From: Saccharicrinis aurantiacus
Lineage (GTDB): Bacteria > Bacteroidota > Bacteroidia > Bacteroidales > Marinilabiliaceae
Length of the DNA: 64,000 nt
Reading direction: 5' to 3'
NCBI RefSeq assembly: GCF_001660705.2
Contig: NZ_LYBV02000039.1
Coordinates: 1-64,000 of the forward strand
Part shown: piece by piece, positions 25,856 through 34,392 of the stretch
Layout of the letters: each line of letters starts with the position of its first letter
Numbering within the stretch: the first letter of the stretch is position 1
Notes under the pieces: model-generated
Told to the model about the DNA's origin: nothing
The model's input: only the letters and a program-made list of their open reading frames with translations
Database searches by the model: none
Program-made: the position numbers and the translations under genes

Positions 25856-26791
25856 TTACAGTTTCACTCTTTTTACATTAACCGAACTTAAATCTTGCGT
25901 TCCTAATTGATGCTTCTCAGCCAAAGAAATGTGTTTTACATCCTCTAAACGCATGTCTTTAATTTGCCCAAAGAACTTAACCGCTGCCGTATCAACAGCC
26001 ACAGGATCTGCAGAAGCGAATAGTGCTTTTGTAACTAATGTATCTTCAACACCTTTGCCTTGAGGTCCATTTTGAGTCATGGCTCTATAAGCATCAATAA
26101 TATTTAAAATTGGCTTCTTTTCGTAAGTTGCTAAATCGGCAATACATTGCTGTAAACCATCCTTATGGAAAACTTTTCTATCCCAGATAATACCCATAGA
26201 ATTTTTCATAGACAGCGACATTTTGGCGCCACCATGATGTTTTAATACGGGCACATTAATCCATGCATCACAATTAATAATAGCTTCATGAATTTTTGTT
26301 GATTTTATAGAAACCCCTTTGGGAAGATCTACCTCTTTATAATACTTCTCGTTATTACCCGGAACCATTTTACCACCATTGGCTTCGGTAGCTTCTTTAA
26401 TTCCACTTTTTTCGTAACAGGAGTTCCACTCATTACAAGTATGATCAAAAACTAAAACTTCACTTGCTCCGGCATCTTTACAAAGTTTCACTAAAGCACC
26501 TACAACTTCAGGATTAGTGTTAGCAGCCATTTCGGGTTCTTTTGCCCAACCTATATTTGGCTTAATAACTATTTTCTGTCCAACTTTTACAAATTTGGTA
26601 ATACCACCTAATTCTTCAATAGCTTTTGTAAGCATAACAGAAGGTGAATCTCCCATTACAGCAACTAACTCTCCACTTTTTTCAACACTTGTATTGGCTG
26701 CATTTGCTTCGTTACCACCTATTATCTGAGGTGCAATTGTTGAAACAGCCGCTGCTGTGGCACCTTTTTTAAGAAAATTTCTTCTGTCCAT
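25856..26791 (-). CDS. Tat-exported DUF362 protein
   Basis: 311 residues. N-terminal twin-arginine signal MDRRNFLKKGATAAAVS, then the DUF362 domain (PF04015): IVIKPNIGWAKEPEM near residue 71, GASEVLVFDHTCNEW around 110, INVPVLKHHGGAKMSLSMKN near 183 and MGIIWDRKVFH. DUF362 proteins are often fused to or encoded beside ferredoxins; their reaction is not established. Here it leads the gene order DUF362, NapH-like, NapG-like, larC, larB, all on the - strand with gaps of 31 bp, overlap, 31 bp (or 45) and 84 bp, so one operon is likely. A redox enzyme of the periplasm is a reasonable inference. Confidence 0.85.
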   Translation of the reverse strand: MDRRNFLKKGATAAAVSTIAPQIIGGNEANAANTSVEKSGELVAVMGDSPSVMLTKAIEELGGITKFVKVGQKIVIKPNIGWAKEPEMAANTNPEVVGALVKLCKDAGASEVLVFDHTCNEWNSCYEKSGIKEATEANGGKMVPGNNEKYYKEVDLPKGVSIKSTKIHEAIINCDAWINVPVLKHHGGAKMSLSMKNSMGIIWDRKVFHKDGLQQCIADLATYEKKPILNIIDAYRAMTQNGPQGKGVEDTLVTKALFASADPVAVDTAAVKFFGQIKDMRLEDVKHISLAEKHQLGTQDLSSVNVKRVKL

Positions 26792-26881
26792 TGTGTAGTT
26801 TATTTAATTTGTGTGTAGCCTTCACGTTTTCCTGGGTAAAATACAAGAAGGCCAATTACTGTAATGTGTATTAATCATTAT

Positions 26882-27070
26882 CTACTGCTCAGCATTTTTT
26901 CTTTTTCTCATTACAAAAAAAGTAGCAACTCCAATAACAACGGGAACAGCAATCCATAATAAATGGAGAGAAAATTCATTACTATTCATTTCTGAATGAT
27001 TATGCCCTGCATGAGCAAAAACAGCAGCTGAAAGCGCTAAAAACATTGTTGATAAGCTAATCTTCTTCAT
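26882..27070 (-). CDS. Small membrane protein with signal peptide
   Basis: 62 residues. An N-terminal signal sequence (residues 1-20, AVFAHAGHNHS) gives a short extracytoplasmic loop with three His (HAGHNH), followed by one transmembrane helix (about 34-54) and a Lys/Arg tail. The GHNH loop suggests possible metal contact. It is on the same strand as, and 90 bp upstream of, the DUF362 gene, so it may be the first gene of that operon. No family name is assigned. Confidence 0.6.
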   Translation of the reverse strand: MKKISLSTMFLALSAAVFAHAGHNHSEMNSNEFSLHLLWIAVPVVIGVATFFVMRKRKNAEQ

Positions 27071-27393
27071 CTTATTAATTATTAAAATTATTATTGTTTA
27101 AAACTTACATCTCCTTTATTTAAGCTAAATTATAAGAATATAAACCCATTTACATTCTTGAGAACAACATCTATACCGAAAACAATTTGGCAAGTAATTT
27201 GCAACAAATTCAATGGAATTATCAACTTAAAATAAAATATATTTCTAATATAAAATAAGTCTAAGTAAATTGTAACTATTCTTATTAATATATTCTTATT
27301 TCATTTTCAATTAACATTAAATCTATTTCTAATTTATACATTTGCTTGTTCATAAGGTATACTACAAAACACACACTATTACCTATTTAAAAT
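27071..27393. other. Divergent intergenic region with -7 element for the histidine kinase
   Basis: 323 AT-rich bases between the divergently read small membrane protein and histidine kinase genes. TACATTTG at 27337-27344 on the + strand matches TAnnTTTG and lies 49 bp before the kinase start. No exact match was found by eye for the leftward operon, and no other structure was seen. Confidence 0.5.
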
Positions 27394-28425
27394 ATGCGAA
27401 ATATTACATTAAAAAGAGTAACTACTATAACTACTTTTGTTTACTCAACCATAACAATTCTCTTTTTCTTAATTAATTATTTCTCAAGCAACATTGTGAT
27501 TTCCTTATTGATATCTACTCCTATTTCAATTGGTATTTTTGCAATTTACACACACTTTTCCATAAAGAGTTATATAAATACCAAAATTAAACCCATTTAT
27601 AAAACCATACACAACTTTAATGCTGGTACTCCTGATTTTCAGCACCTATCCAACAGTGAACCCTTAAAAACAGTATCGCTCGAAGTGGCAGATTGGATAC
27701 AAGGTAAAACCAAAGAAATACAAGAATTAAAGCAAACCGAAAAATATAGAAAAGAGTTTTTAGGTAATGTATCACACGAATTAAAAACACCAATATTTAA
27801 TATACAAGGTTATATTTTAACCTTAATGGATGGAGGCATTGACGATCCGAATATCAATATGCTGTACTTAAATAGAACAGAAAAAAGTATTGATAGAATG
27901 ATCAGTATAATTGAAGATCTTGAAGCCATATCTAAACTAGAAGCAGGTGAGTTAGAAATTAAAAAAGAAACCTTTAACTTATTTCAGCTCATTGAAGATG
28001 TATATGATATGCAAGATATTCGAGCTAAGGATAGAGATATTACTTTAAAACTAAACAAAGCAGGCCAAAAGCAATTATTAGTAAATGCAGACAAACAGCG
28101 AATTTTTCAGGTAGTAAGTAATCTAGTTCTTAACTCTATAAATTACGGTAAAACAGGAGGAAAAACCAGCATTAACTTCTACGATATGGATAATAGATAC
28201 CTTATTGAAGTAAAAGATAATGGTACCGGTATAAAAGAAGCTGATTTGCCACGAGTTTTTGAACGTTTTTACAGAGCTGATAAAAGCAGATCGCGTCAGC
28301 AAGGTGGCACTGGTTTAGGTTTAGCAATTGTAAAACACATTATAGAAGCACACAATCAAACAATTAATGTTACAAGTACGTTTGGTAAAGGAACAAGCTT
28401 TACTGTAACCCTTGAAAAAGGTTAA
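27394..28425 (+). CDS. Sensor histidine kinase (PhoR-like)
   Basis: 343 residues. Two N-terminal transmembrane helices (about 10-30 and 35-52) with almost no periplasmic loop, a linker, then HisKA with phosphoacceptor in FLGNVSHELKTPIFNI (His at about residue 126) and HATPase with N-box VVSNLVLNSINYG, G1 VKDNGTGI, F-box VFERFYRADKSRS and G2 QGGTGLGLAIVK. A tiny sensor loop is typical of PhoR-type kinases that sense through a transporter complex. The response regulator gene follows after 113 bp. The phosphate link is inferred from domain layout and the nearby PiT gene. Confidence 0.9.
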   Translation: MRNITLKRVTTITTFVYSTITILFFLINYFSSNIVISLLISTPISIGIFAIYTHFSIKSYINTKIKPIYKTIHNFNAGTPDFQHLSNSEPLKTVSLEVADWIQGKTKEIQELKQTEKYRKEFLGNVSHELKTPIFNIQGYILTLMDGGIDDPNINMLYLNRTEKSIDRMISIIEDLEAISKLEAGELEIKKETFNLFQLIEDVYDMQDIRAKDRDITLKLNKAGQKQLLVNADKQRIFQVVSNLVLNSINYGKTGGKTSINFYDMDNRYLIEVKDNGTGIKEADLPRVFERFYRADKSRSRQQGGTGLGLAIVKHIIEAHNQTINVTSTFGKGTSFTVTLEKG

Positions 28426-28538
28426 GTAAGGATACTAAAAACTTTAATTAACGATAATTTCACGTTATAATAAAGGTATCGAAATGTAATATAAATTGTT
28501 TTATGTAATTTCATGCCGATAAATAATGCGCCAAAAAT

Positions 28539-29240
28539 ATGATGGAAGCGAATAGTTATAAGATTTTACTGGTTGATGACGAGCCAGATATATTAGAGTT
28601 TGTAAGTTACAACCTAAAAAAAGAAGGTTACCACGTTCTTACCTCAGAAAATGGAAGTGCTGCCATTGAAGTAGCCAAGAAAGAACTACCTCACTTAATT
28701 ATTTTAGATGTTATGATGCCTGAAATGGACGGCATTGAAACTTGTGAAGAAATTAAAAGGATTCCATCTTTAAAAAACGCCATTATTGCATTTTTAACAG
28801 CAAGAAATGAAGATTATTCGCAAATTGCTGGCTTCGAAGCTGGTGCTGATGATTACATTTCAAAACCTATAAAACCAAAGGTATTGATATCAAGAGTTAA
28901 AGCTCTTTTAAAAAGATATCAACCTGAAAGTTCTTCAAATGATAATGTTCAAAGCAGCATTATTGAAATAGGAGATTTAACTATCGACAGAGAAAAGTAT
29001 GTTATCATTAATAAAGGCGAAGAACTTGTACTTCCTAAAAAAGAGTTTGAGTTATTGATGCTTTTAGCTTCTAAGCCTGATAAAGTGTTTACACGAGATG
29101 AAATATATAATTCGGTATGGGGCGATAGTATTATTGTAGGTGATAGAACTATTGATGTGCATATTAGAAAAGTTAGAGAAAAAATTGGCCAAAACCATAT
29201 CAAAACCATTAAAGGGGTAGGATATAAGTTCGTTGAATAA
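28539..29240 (+). CDS. OmpR/PhoB-family response regulator
   Basis: 233 residues. Receiver domain with acidic pocket DDEPD (residues 11-15), phosphoacceptor in ILDVMMPEMDG (Asp54-56 region), conserved Thr/Lys in FLTARNED and DDYISKPIKP, then a winged-helix OmpR domain (KKEFELLMLLASKP, VFTRDEIYNSVWG, RTIDVHIRKVREKIG, IKGVGYKFV). Partner of the kinase encoded just upstream. Expected targets are phosphate genes if the PhoB assignment is right. A rho-independent terminator follows the gene. Confidence 0.92.
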   Translation: MMEANSYKILLVDDEPDILEFVSYNLKKEGYHVLTSENGSAAIEVAKKELPHLIILDVMMPEMDGIETCEEIKRIPSLKNAIIAFLTARNEDYSQIAGFEAGADDYISKPIKPKVLISRVKALLKRYQPESSSNDNVQSSIIEIGDLTIDREKYVIINKGEELVLPKKEFELLMLLASKPDKVFTRDEIYNSVWGDSIIVGDRTIDVHIRKVREKIGQNHIKTIKGVGYKFVE

Positions 29241-29265
29241 AATAAACAATTCATAAAATAAAATT

Positions 29266-29295
29266 AGCATTCTTGTATTAGAATGCTTTTTTTTG
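29266..29295 (+). terminator. Terminator after the response regulator gene
   Basis: Stem AGCATTCT/AGAATGCT (29266-29273, 29280-29287) with 6-nt loop followed by T8. Confidence 0.85.
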
Positions 29296-29371
29296 CTGAA
29301 TAAGTAAAAAAAAATCCATTATTATATTAAATAATTTATATTTTTAGGCGATTCACTAATTTTACAGACTC

Positions 29372-29794
29372 ATGAATAAAATCCTGCTCCTATCAATAGC
29401 CCTTGTTTTAATTATCACTTCATGTGGAGAGAGTGAAAAAGAAGCTAAGAAACAAGTTAAAAAAGAAGTAGTTAAAAAGCCAGTTGTTGTTAAAGATACA
29501 ATCCCAGAAGAACCTATTGAGGAACCTGTTTATGAGGAGCCAAAACCAGTAGAACCTAATAAATACTTTTTAATTATTGGTTCTTTTGAGAAAGAAAGTA
29601 ATGCTTATAAATTGCGTGACGAGTTAACTGAACAAGGTTTTGACTCTGAGGTAATAGTAAGACACTCCCGAGAAAATCAAGAGTTCTATAAAGTATCGTA
29701 TAAAGGTTTTAGTGATAGAGATGAAGCTTTTAATGAACTATCAATGGAAAGAAAATTACCAAATAATCAAGATGTTTGGTTACTTATAAAATAG
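29372..29794 (+). CDS. SPOR-domain lipoprotein
   Basis: 140 residues. Lipobox IITSC (Cys18), a Lys/Glu/Pro/Val-rich linker (about 20-62), then a SPOR domain (about 65-138: KYFLIIGSFEKESNAYKL, LTEQGFDSEVI, FYKVSYKGFSDRDEA) that binds denuded peptidoglycan glycans at division sites. Single-gene unit bounded by terminators on both sides. Confidence 0.88.
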   Translation: MNKILLLSIALVLIITSCGESEKEAKKQVKKEVVKKPVVVKDTIPEEPIEEPVYEEPKPVEPNKYFLIIGSFEKESNAYKLRDELTEQGFDSEVIVRHSRENQEFYKVSYKGFSDRDEAFNELSMERKLPNNQDVWLLIK

Positions 29795-29812
29795 GATAAA
29801 GAAATACTAGGG

Positions 29813-29845
29813 GCCTGTTAGATTAATTTCTAACAGGCTTTTTTT
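29813..29845 (+). terminator. Terminator after the SPOR lipoprotein gene
   Basis: Perfect 10-bp stem GCCTGTTAGA/TCTAACAGGC with 6-nt loop, followed by T7. Confidence 0.9.
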
Positions 29846-29920
29846 ATTATAATAAACACAAACTAGGCTTAATTATTGTTGCAATAAAAAATTCACAAAA
29901 AAAATAAAGAACTTATTACA

Positions 29921-30616
29921 ATGAAGAACTACAAACTGCAACTGTCGTTAAGTTTTATAATGTTGTCTATAACAACATCTGTATTAGCCCAAGGTAATGA
30001 TAAGTTAGGATCTTGGTATGTTTATAATGGCTTCTTCAATTTTAGCCCCAAAACTGAATTATTTGTTGAAGGTCAATGGCGAACCTACGAACCGATATCA
30101 AACAATCAAAACGTTTTCTTTAGACCATTCTTTAGTTATAATATTCACCCAAGTTTTCAAGTTGGACTTGGTCAGGAATACCATATGAGTTATAACTACA
30201 CCGAAAACAAGGAAGATAAAACAAAGAATGAAGAGTTTAGAACAACACTTCAGGCAATTGCCAAACATAAGGTTGGAAGAGTAAACTTTCAACATAGATA
30301 CAGATATGAATTTAGGTTTTTAGAAAACACAAACGAACAACGCGCAAGGTATCGTCTGCAACTTGGGATACCATTAAATGCCAAAGAAATGGGGAAAGGC
30401 GTATTTTTTACAACCATTGGTAACGAAATACTTCTAAATACTAAACCAAGCTTAAACCTAAGCCAAAATAGAACCTATGCAATGTTGGGCTACCAAATAA
30501 CCGAAAGTACCCATTTACAAGGAGGCTATATGAGAATCAATTATTCAGATGCCACTTCTCATAATCGTTTACAGTTTTTTATAACACAAAAATTAAACTT
30601 CTTCGATAATAACTAA
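29921..30616 (+). CDS. DUF2490-family outer-membrane protein
   Basis: 231 residues. Signal peptide (1-24, VLAQ), then a beta-rich protein with alternating aromatic strands (LGSWYVYNGFF, KTELFVEGQWRTYEP, GLGQEYHMSYNY, VNFQHRYRYEFRF) and a terminal strand LQFFITQKLNFF, matching the DUF2490 family of small predicted outer-membrane barrels. Function unknown. Stands alone between the SPOR gene and the acyl ligase. Confidence 0.8.
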   Translation: MKNYKLQLSLSFIMLSITTSVLAQGNDKLGSWYVYNGFFNFSPKTELFVEGQWRTYEPISNNQNVFFRPFFSYNIHPSFQVGLGQEYHMSYNYTENKEDKTKNEEFRTTLQAIAKHKVGRVNFQHRYRYEFRFLENTNEQRARYRLQLGIPLNAKEMGKGVFFTTIGNEILLNTKPSLNLSQNRTYAMLGYQITESTHLQGGYMRINYSDATSHNRLQFFITQKLNFFDNN

Positions 30617-30801
30617 TCCAATAGCATAAGTAGCTCCGTAAAACTTAATTATAATTCTGATGGCAAGATTATTGCCTATTGAATAAGGTAATAATTATTA
30701 CATGCGATATTTAACATGTTTTTTAAATATTACAATACCTAAATTTGTTTTAACCACTAACCGTAATTAATTTTTGGTAAAAAGTACTAGCATATCATAT
30801 T

Positions 30802-32442
30802 ATGGATAATAATGGATTTATTGGAATGGTGGAGAAAGCCCTAAAAAGCTTTAATAACCAAAAAGCATTCGCTGATTTTGATGGCGATTCTTTTACATAC
30901 AATGATGCAGCTAAACGCATAAATAGCTTGCACAAAATGTATAATAACTGTGGTATTAAAAAGGGCGATAAAATTGCTCTTATTGGTAGAAACCTCAGTA
31001 ACTATACCATTAGCTATTTATCTGTGGTAACCTATGGTGCTGTTGTAGTTCCAATTTTGCCTGACTTTGGAAGTAGTGAAATACACCACATTGTAAACCA
31101 TTCTGAATCTAAATTACTATTCTCTACAGAAGTTATTTTTAATAAGATTGATGAAGCAAAAATGCCAAATTTAAAAGGCATTATTAGTATTGATAAGTTT
31201 GTTGCATTGGCAAATGGCTGTGATGACATTAGTGCTAATTCAATTCTATTGGAAAAACTAATGCAAGAACCTTTTGAAATAAAGGACCTCAAATTTGATG
31301 AAATAGGAGAGGAAGAGTTGATGGTTCTTTCATATACCTCAGGTACTTCAGGCTTTTCAAAAGGAGTTATGATACCACACAGAAGTATTTGGTCTAATGT
31401 TAAATTCGCTCAAGATAAATTTGATTTAACATCAGGAGAACGAATTGTTTCGTTTCTACCTCTTGCCCATGCTTATGGTTGTTTGTTTGAATTTTTGTGG
31501 CCATTTACTGTTGGTTGCGAAATAACTCTATTAAGTAGAGTACCATCACCTAAAATTATTACAGAAGCATTTCAAAAGATAAAGCCACATTTAATATTGG
31601 CTGTTCCATTAATTCTAGAAAAGATATTTAAAAAACGAATTCAGCCAGCTTTAGAGAAAGGAGCAGCAAAAACACTAGTTAAAGTGCCTCTGTTAAATCA
31701 GGTAGTATTCTCTAAAGTTAAAAACCAATTAGTTGATGTTTTTGGTGGAGAGTTTAGAGAAATAATAATTGGTGGGGCAGCACTAAATAAGGATGTTGAA
31801 GATTTCTTAAGAAAAATAGGCTTTCCGTTTACTATTGGATATGGAATGACTGAATGTGGTCCGCTAATTAGTTACGAGCCATATAAAACAGCTAAACCTC
31901 GCTCAGCAGGTCGCTTAGTTGATAGGATGGAAGTTCGTATTGACTCAAAAGATCCTTATAATGAAGTTGGTGAAATTTTAGTGAAGGGCGATAATAATAT
32001 GCTTGGTTACTTTAAAAATAGCGAAGCCACAGCACAAACAATAGATGCTGAAGGCTGGATACATACAGGAGATTTAGGTGTTATTGATGCTGAAAACTTC
32101 ATATTTATAAAAGGCCGCAGTAAAAATATGATTTTAAGTGGATCAGGCCAGAACATCTATCCTGAAGAGATTGAAACCAAACTATGCAGTATGGATTACG
32201 TTCAGGAATGTTTAGTTAGAGATATGGGCGATGGCAAATTAGAAGCTTTAGTATACCCCGATTTTGAATTAGCTGATGCCGAAAATATTCAGGAAAAGGA
32301 ATTATCAGTAATAATAGCTGATTTAAAAAATAAAGCTAATGCTGAATTACCTGCCTATATGAACCTATCTAAGGTAACTGAAGTTCCAGAAGAGTTTGAT
32401 AAAACCCCAAAAAAGAGTATCAAAAGATACAAATACATATAA
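30802..32442 (+). CDS. AMP-dependent synthetase/ligase (long-chain acyl-CoA ligase type)
   Basis: 546 residues of the ANL superfamily. The AMP-binding P-loop is LSYTSGTSGFSKGVM (about 178-192), followed by YGMTECGPLISYEP near residue 350, GWIHTGDLGVID near 424 and the C-terminal hinge FIKGRSKNMILSGSGQNIYPEEIE near 434 with the catalytic Lys in the final segment TPKKSIKRYK. Activates a carboxylic acid as acyl-AMP then probably acyl-CoA. The acid, likely a fatty acid, cannot be read from sequence. A hairpin terminator follows at 32511. Confidence 0.9.
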   Translation: MDNNGFIGMVEKALKSFNNQKAFADFDGDSFTYNDAAKRINSLHKMYNNCGIKKGDKIALIGRNLSNYTISYLSVVTYGAVVVPILPDFGSSEIHHIVNHSESKLLFSTEVIFNKIDEAKMPNLKGIISIDKFVALANGCDDISANSILLEKLMQEPFEIKDLKFDEIGEEELMVLSYTSGTSGFSKGVMIPHRSIWSNVKFAQDKFDLTSGERIVSFLPLAHAYGCLFEFLWPFTVGCEITLLSRVPSPKIITEAFQKIKPHLILAVPLILEKIFKKRIQPALEKGAAKTLVKVPLLNQVVFSKVKNQLVDVFGGEFREIIIGGAALNKDVEDFLRKIGFPFTIGYGMTECGPLISYEPYKTAKPRSAGRLVDRMEVRIDSKDPYNEVGEILVKGDNNMLGYFKNSEATAQTIDAEGWIHTGDLGVIDAENFIFIKGRSKNMILSGSGQNIYPEEIETKLCSMDYVQECLVRDMGDGKLEALVYPDFELADAENIQEKELSVIIADLKNKANAELPAYMNLSKVTEVPEEFDKTPKKSIKRYKYI

Positions 32443-32484
32443 ACATCAGTAATTACGCGTAACATTAACATCGTTTAACTTTTG

Positions 32485-32519
32485 TTTGTACTAGTTCACT
32501 ATACTTTAAGCTACATTTG
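32485..32519 (+). promoter_or_regulatory. Possible promoter TTTG-N23-TACATTTG for a short transcript
   Basis: TTTG at 32485-32488 and TACATTTG at 32512-32519; the latter overlaps the terminator hairpin of the acyl ligase. It would start a transcript of roughly 85 nt ending at the hairpin at 32577-32608. The 23-bp spacing is at the upper limit, and the overlap with a terminator stem may explain the match. Confidence 0.3.
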
Positions 32520-32536
32520 TAATGTAGATTTTTTTT
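32511..32536 (+). terminator. Terminator after the acyl ligase gene
   Basis: Stem CTACATT/AATGTAG around a 3-nt loop (32511-32527), followed by ATTTTTTTT. Confidence 0.75.
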
Positions 32537-32576
32537 CATAGATTTAGATTTGGTTAACAAAGCTGATTTTAAGGGT

Positions 32577-32608
32577 AAAGGATAGATGTTTTCATCTATC
32601 CTTTTTTT
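32577..32608 (+). terminator. Second strong terminator in the gap before the metal ABC operon
   Basis: Stem AAAGGATAGATG/CATCTATCCTTT with TTTT loop and T7 run. It is 135 bp after the acyl ligase stop and 41 bp beyond the first terminator, so it may back up the first or end a short RNA. Confidence 0.85.
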
Positions 32609-32693
32609 ATGCCCCATGGCCATCTTCTTATTATTCCCTCCCGCTTAAATAGGTTTTAAATAATAAACACCCGCTCTTTAGTTATTTTTCTGC

Positions 32694-32723
32694 TTATAGC
32701 TATAAAATTAAAAAGTACATTTG
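32694..32723 (+). promoter_or_regulatory. Promoter and palindromic operator of the metal ABC operon
   Basis: TACATTTG at 32716-32723 fits TAnnTTTG, 29 bp before the ATG. Just upstream, in the spacer, is the perfect palindrome TTATAGCTATAA (32694-32705), well placed for a metal-responsive repressor (Fur/Zur/MntR class). The regulator identity is inference. Confidence 0.5.
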
Positions 32724-32751
32724 CAGCTATACATTTATAGATTTTATTAAA

Positions 32752-33645
32752 ATGAACTGCACAAATAAATATTTCTCAATATTAAGTATTGTATTAGTAC
32801 TTCTAGCCATTACACAAACATCATGTACTGAAAGTAAAACTGATAAAACTGAAATTACAGTCAGTATTCTACCTCAAAAATATATTGTTAACCAATTGCT
32901 CGGAGATTCTATTAAGGTAAATGTAATGGTATTACCTGGCAATAGTCCGGCTACATATTCACCCACTCCTTCCCAAATTAAAAACCTACACAGTTCAAAA
33001 CTTTATTTACGTATCGGACATATTGGTTTTGAGCAAAACTGGATGGATAAAATAGCATCTATAGATAGTGATATTATAATTGCTGATGTTTCTGAAGGTG
33101 TTCAATTAATAAAAGGCGAAGCTGTGGTTCATGGAGATCATGTACACGAAGGAGGTATTGACCCGCATATTTGGACATCGCCCAGAACGATGATGACTGT
33201 AATTACAAATACTAAAGATGCATTACTTAAGCATTTTCCAGAACACAGTGCGTTAATAGAAAAAAACTATCCAACACTCTTAGAAAAAGTAAAAGCATTA
33301 GATCTAAAATTTACAGAAAGTTTTAAACCACATGAGGGAAGCAAATTTTTAATTTTTCATCCTGCATATACCTATCTTGCACAAGATTATAATTTAGAGC
33401 AAATTTCTATTGAAAATGATGGAAAAGAGCCAAGTGTAAAGTGGTTACAAACTATAATTGAAAAAGCCAAAGCAAATAATATAAATGCAATTTTTATCCA
33501 ACAGGAATTTGATTCAAGAAATGCAGAATTAGTTGCTAAAGAATTGGATATTGATATTATAAGTGTTAACCCATTAGCGGAGGATTGGATTACTGAAATA
33601 AACAATACTCTCAATACACTTGTTAACTCCTTTCAACAAGATTAA
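32752..33645 (+). CDS. Metal ABC transporter substrate-binding lipoprotein (ZnuA/TroA family)
   Basis: 297 residues. Lipobox TQTSC (Cys25), then the cluster A-I binding-protein fold: VSILPQKYIVNQLLG, VLPGNSPATYSPTPSQ (about 63-78), RIGHIGFEQNW, a short His loop with GIDPHIWTSP near 137, FLIFHPAYTYLAQDY near 202, and IFIQQEFDSR near 246. In typical ZnuA proteins the SPxxY motif carries a His ligand (PHxY); here it is Ala (SPATY), so the site must use other ligands. Zn or Mn is likely. First gene of a three-gene importer operon with 2-bp gaps. Confidence 0.88.
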   Translation: MNCTNKYFSILSIVLVLLAITQTSCTESKTDKTEITVSILPQKYIVNQLLGDSIKVNVMVLPGNSPATYSPTPSQIKNLHSSKLYLRIGHIGFEQNWMDKIASIDSDIIIADVSEGVQLIKGEAVVHGDHVHEGGIDPHIWTSPRTMMTVITNTKDALLKHFPEHSALIEKNYPTLLEKVKALDLKFTESFKPHEGSKFLIFHPAYTYLAQDYNLEQISIENDGKEPSVKWLQTIIEKAKANNINAIFIQQEFDSRNAELVAKELDIDIISVNPLAEDWITEINNTLNTLVNSFQQD

Positions 33646-33647
33646 TA

Positions 33648-34391
33648 ATGGACAGTTTAATTTCATTACATAATGTATCTGCTGGTTATGAACCGAACCA
33701 AGCTGTTTTGCGAAATATCAATTTAGATATTAAGCAGAATGACTTTATTGGTATAATTGGTCCAAATGGGGGAGGGAAGTCCACTCTTTTAAAAGTTATA
33801 CTAGGGCTATTACCTATTCAGAAAGGAAAACTTAATTACGCCTGGAAAAATAACAAGCACTACATTGGTTATCTTCCGCAAAGCAATGAAATAGATACAA
33901 AATTCCCCATCAAGGTAAGCGAAGTTGTTTTATCTGGTATTATGGGTAGTAAAAGTTATTTTGGAAAATACTCTAAATCCGACAAAAATAAGGCTAACGA
34001 GTTATTAGATAAATTAGGGTTAACGGAATATAAAAATAACACAATTGGAGAGTTATCGGGTGGGCAAAGACAACGAGCTTTCCTAGGGAGAGCTATTATT
34101 AATAAGCCGTCTGTTTTAATTTTAGATGAACCTAATACCTATGTAGATAAGCATTTTGAAGGGGAATTATACAACATGCTAAGTGAGCTAAATAAAGAAA
34201 TGGCCATATTGTTAGTTTCGCACGATATTGGAACTATATCACCTATAATAAAAACGATAGCTTGTGTTAATGAAGAACTTCATTATCATAACAGTAATAA
34301 AATTTCAGAAAAAGTACTTTCAACCTATAAGTGCCCTATTGAATTAGTTGCACACGGACACGTTCCGCATAGGGTACTAAACCAACATTAA
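33648..34391 (+). CDS. Metal ABC transporter ATP-binding protein
   Basis: 247 residues. Walker A GPNGGGKSTLLK (about 38-49), signature GELSGGQRQRAFLGRA near 132, Walker B SVLILDEPNTYVD near 155 and the switch His in VSHDIG. Family of ZnuC/TroB-type ATPases. Starts 2 bp after the binding protein and ends 1 bp before the permease gene. Confidence 0.93.
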   Translation: MDSLISLHNVSAGYEPNQAVLRNINLDIKQNDFIGIIGPNGGGKSTLLKVILGLLPIQKGKLNYAWKNNKHYIGYLPQSNEIDTKFPIKVSEVVLSGIMGSKSYFGKYSKSDKNKANELLDKLGLTEYKNNTIGELSGGQRQRAFLGRAIINKPSVLILDEPNTYVDKHFEGELYNMLSELNKEMAILLVSHDIGTISPIIKTIACVNEELHYHNSNKISEKVLSTYKCPIELVAHGHVPHRVLNQH

Positions 34392-34392
34392 A

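Noticed and set aside
24961-26791. nap nitrate reductase operon
   Set aside because: Only NapG/NapH-like ferredoxins occur; no NapA/NapB or molybdopterin enzyme is present.
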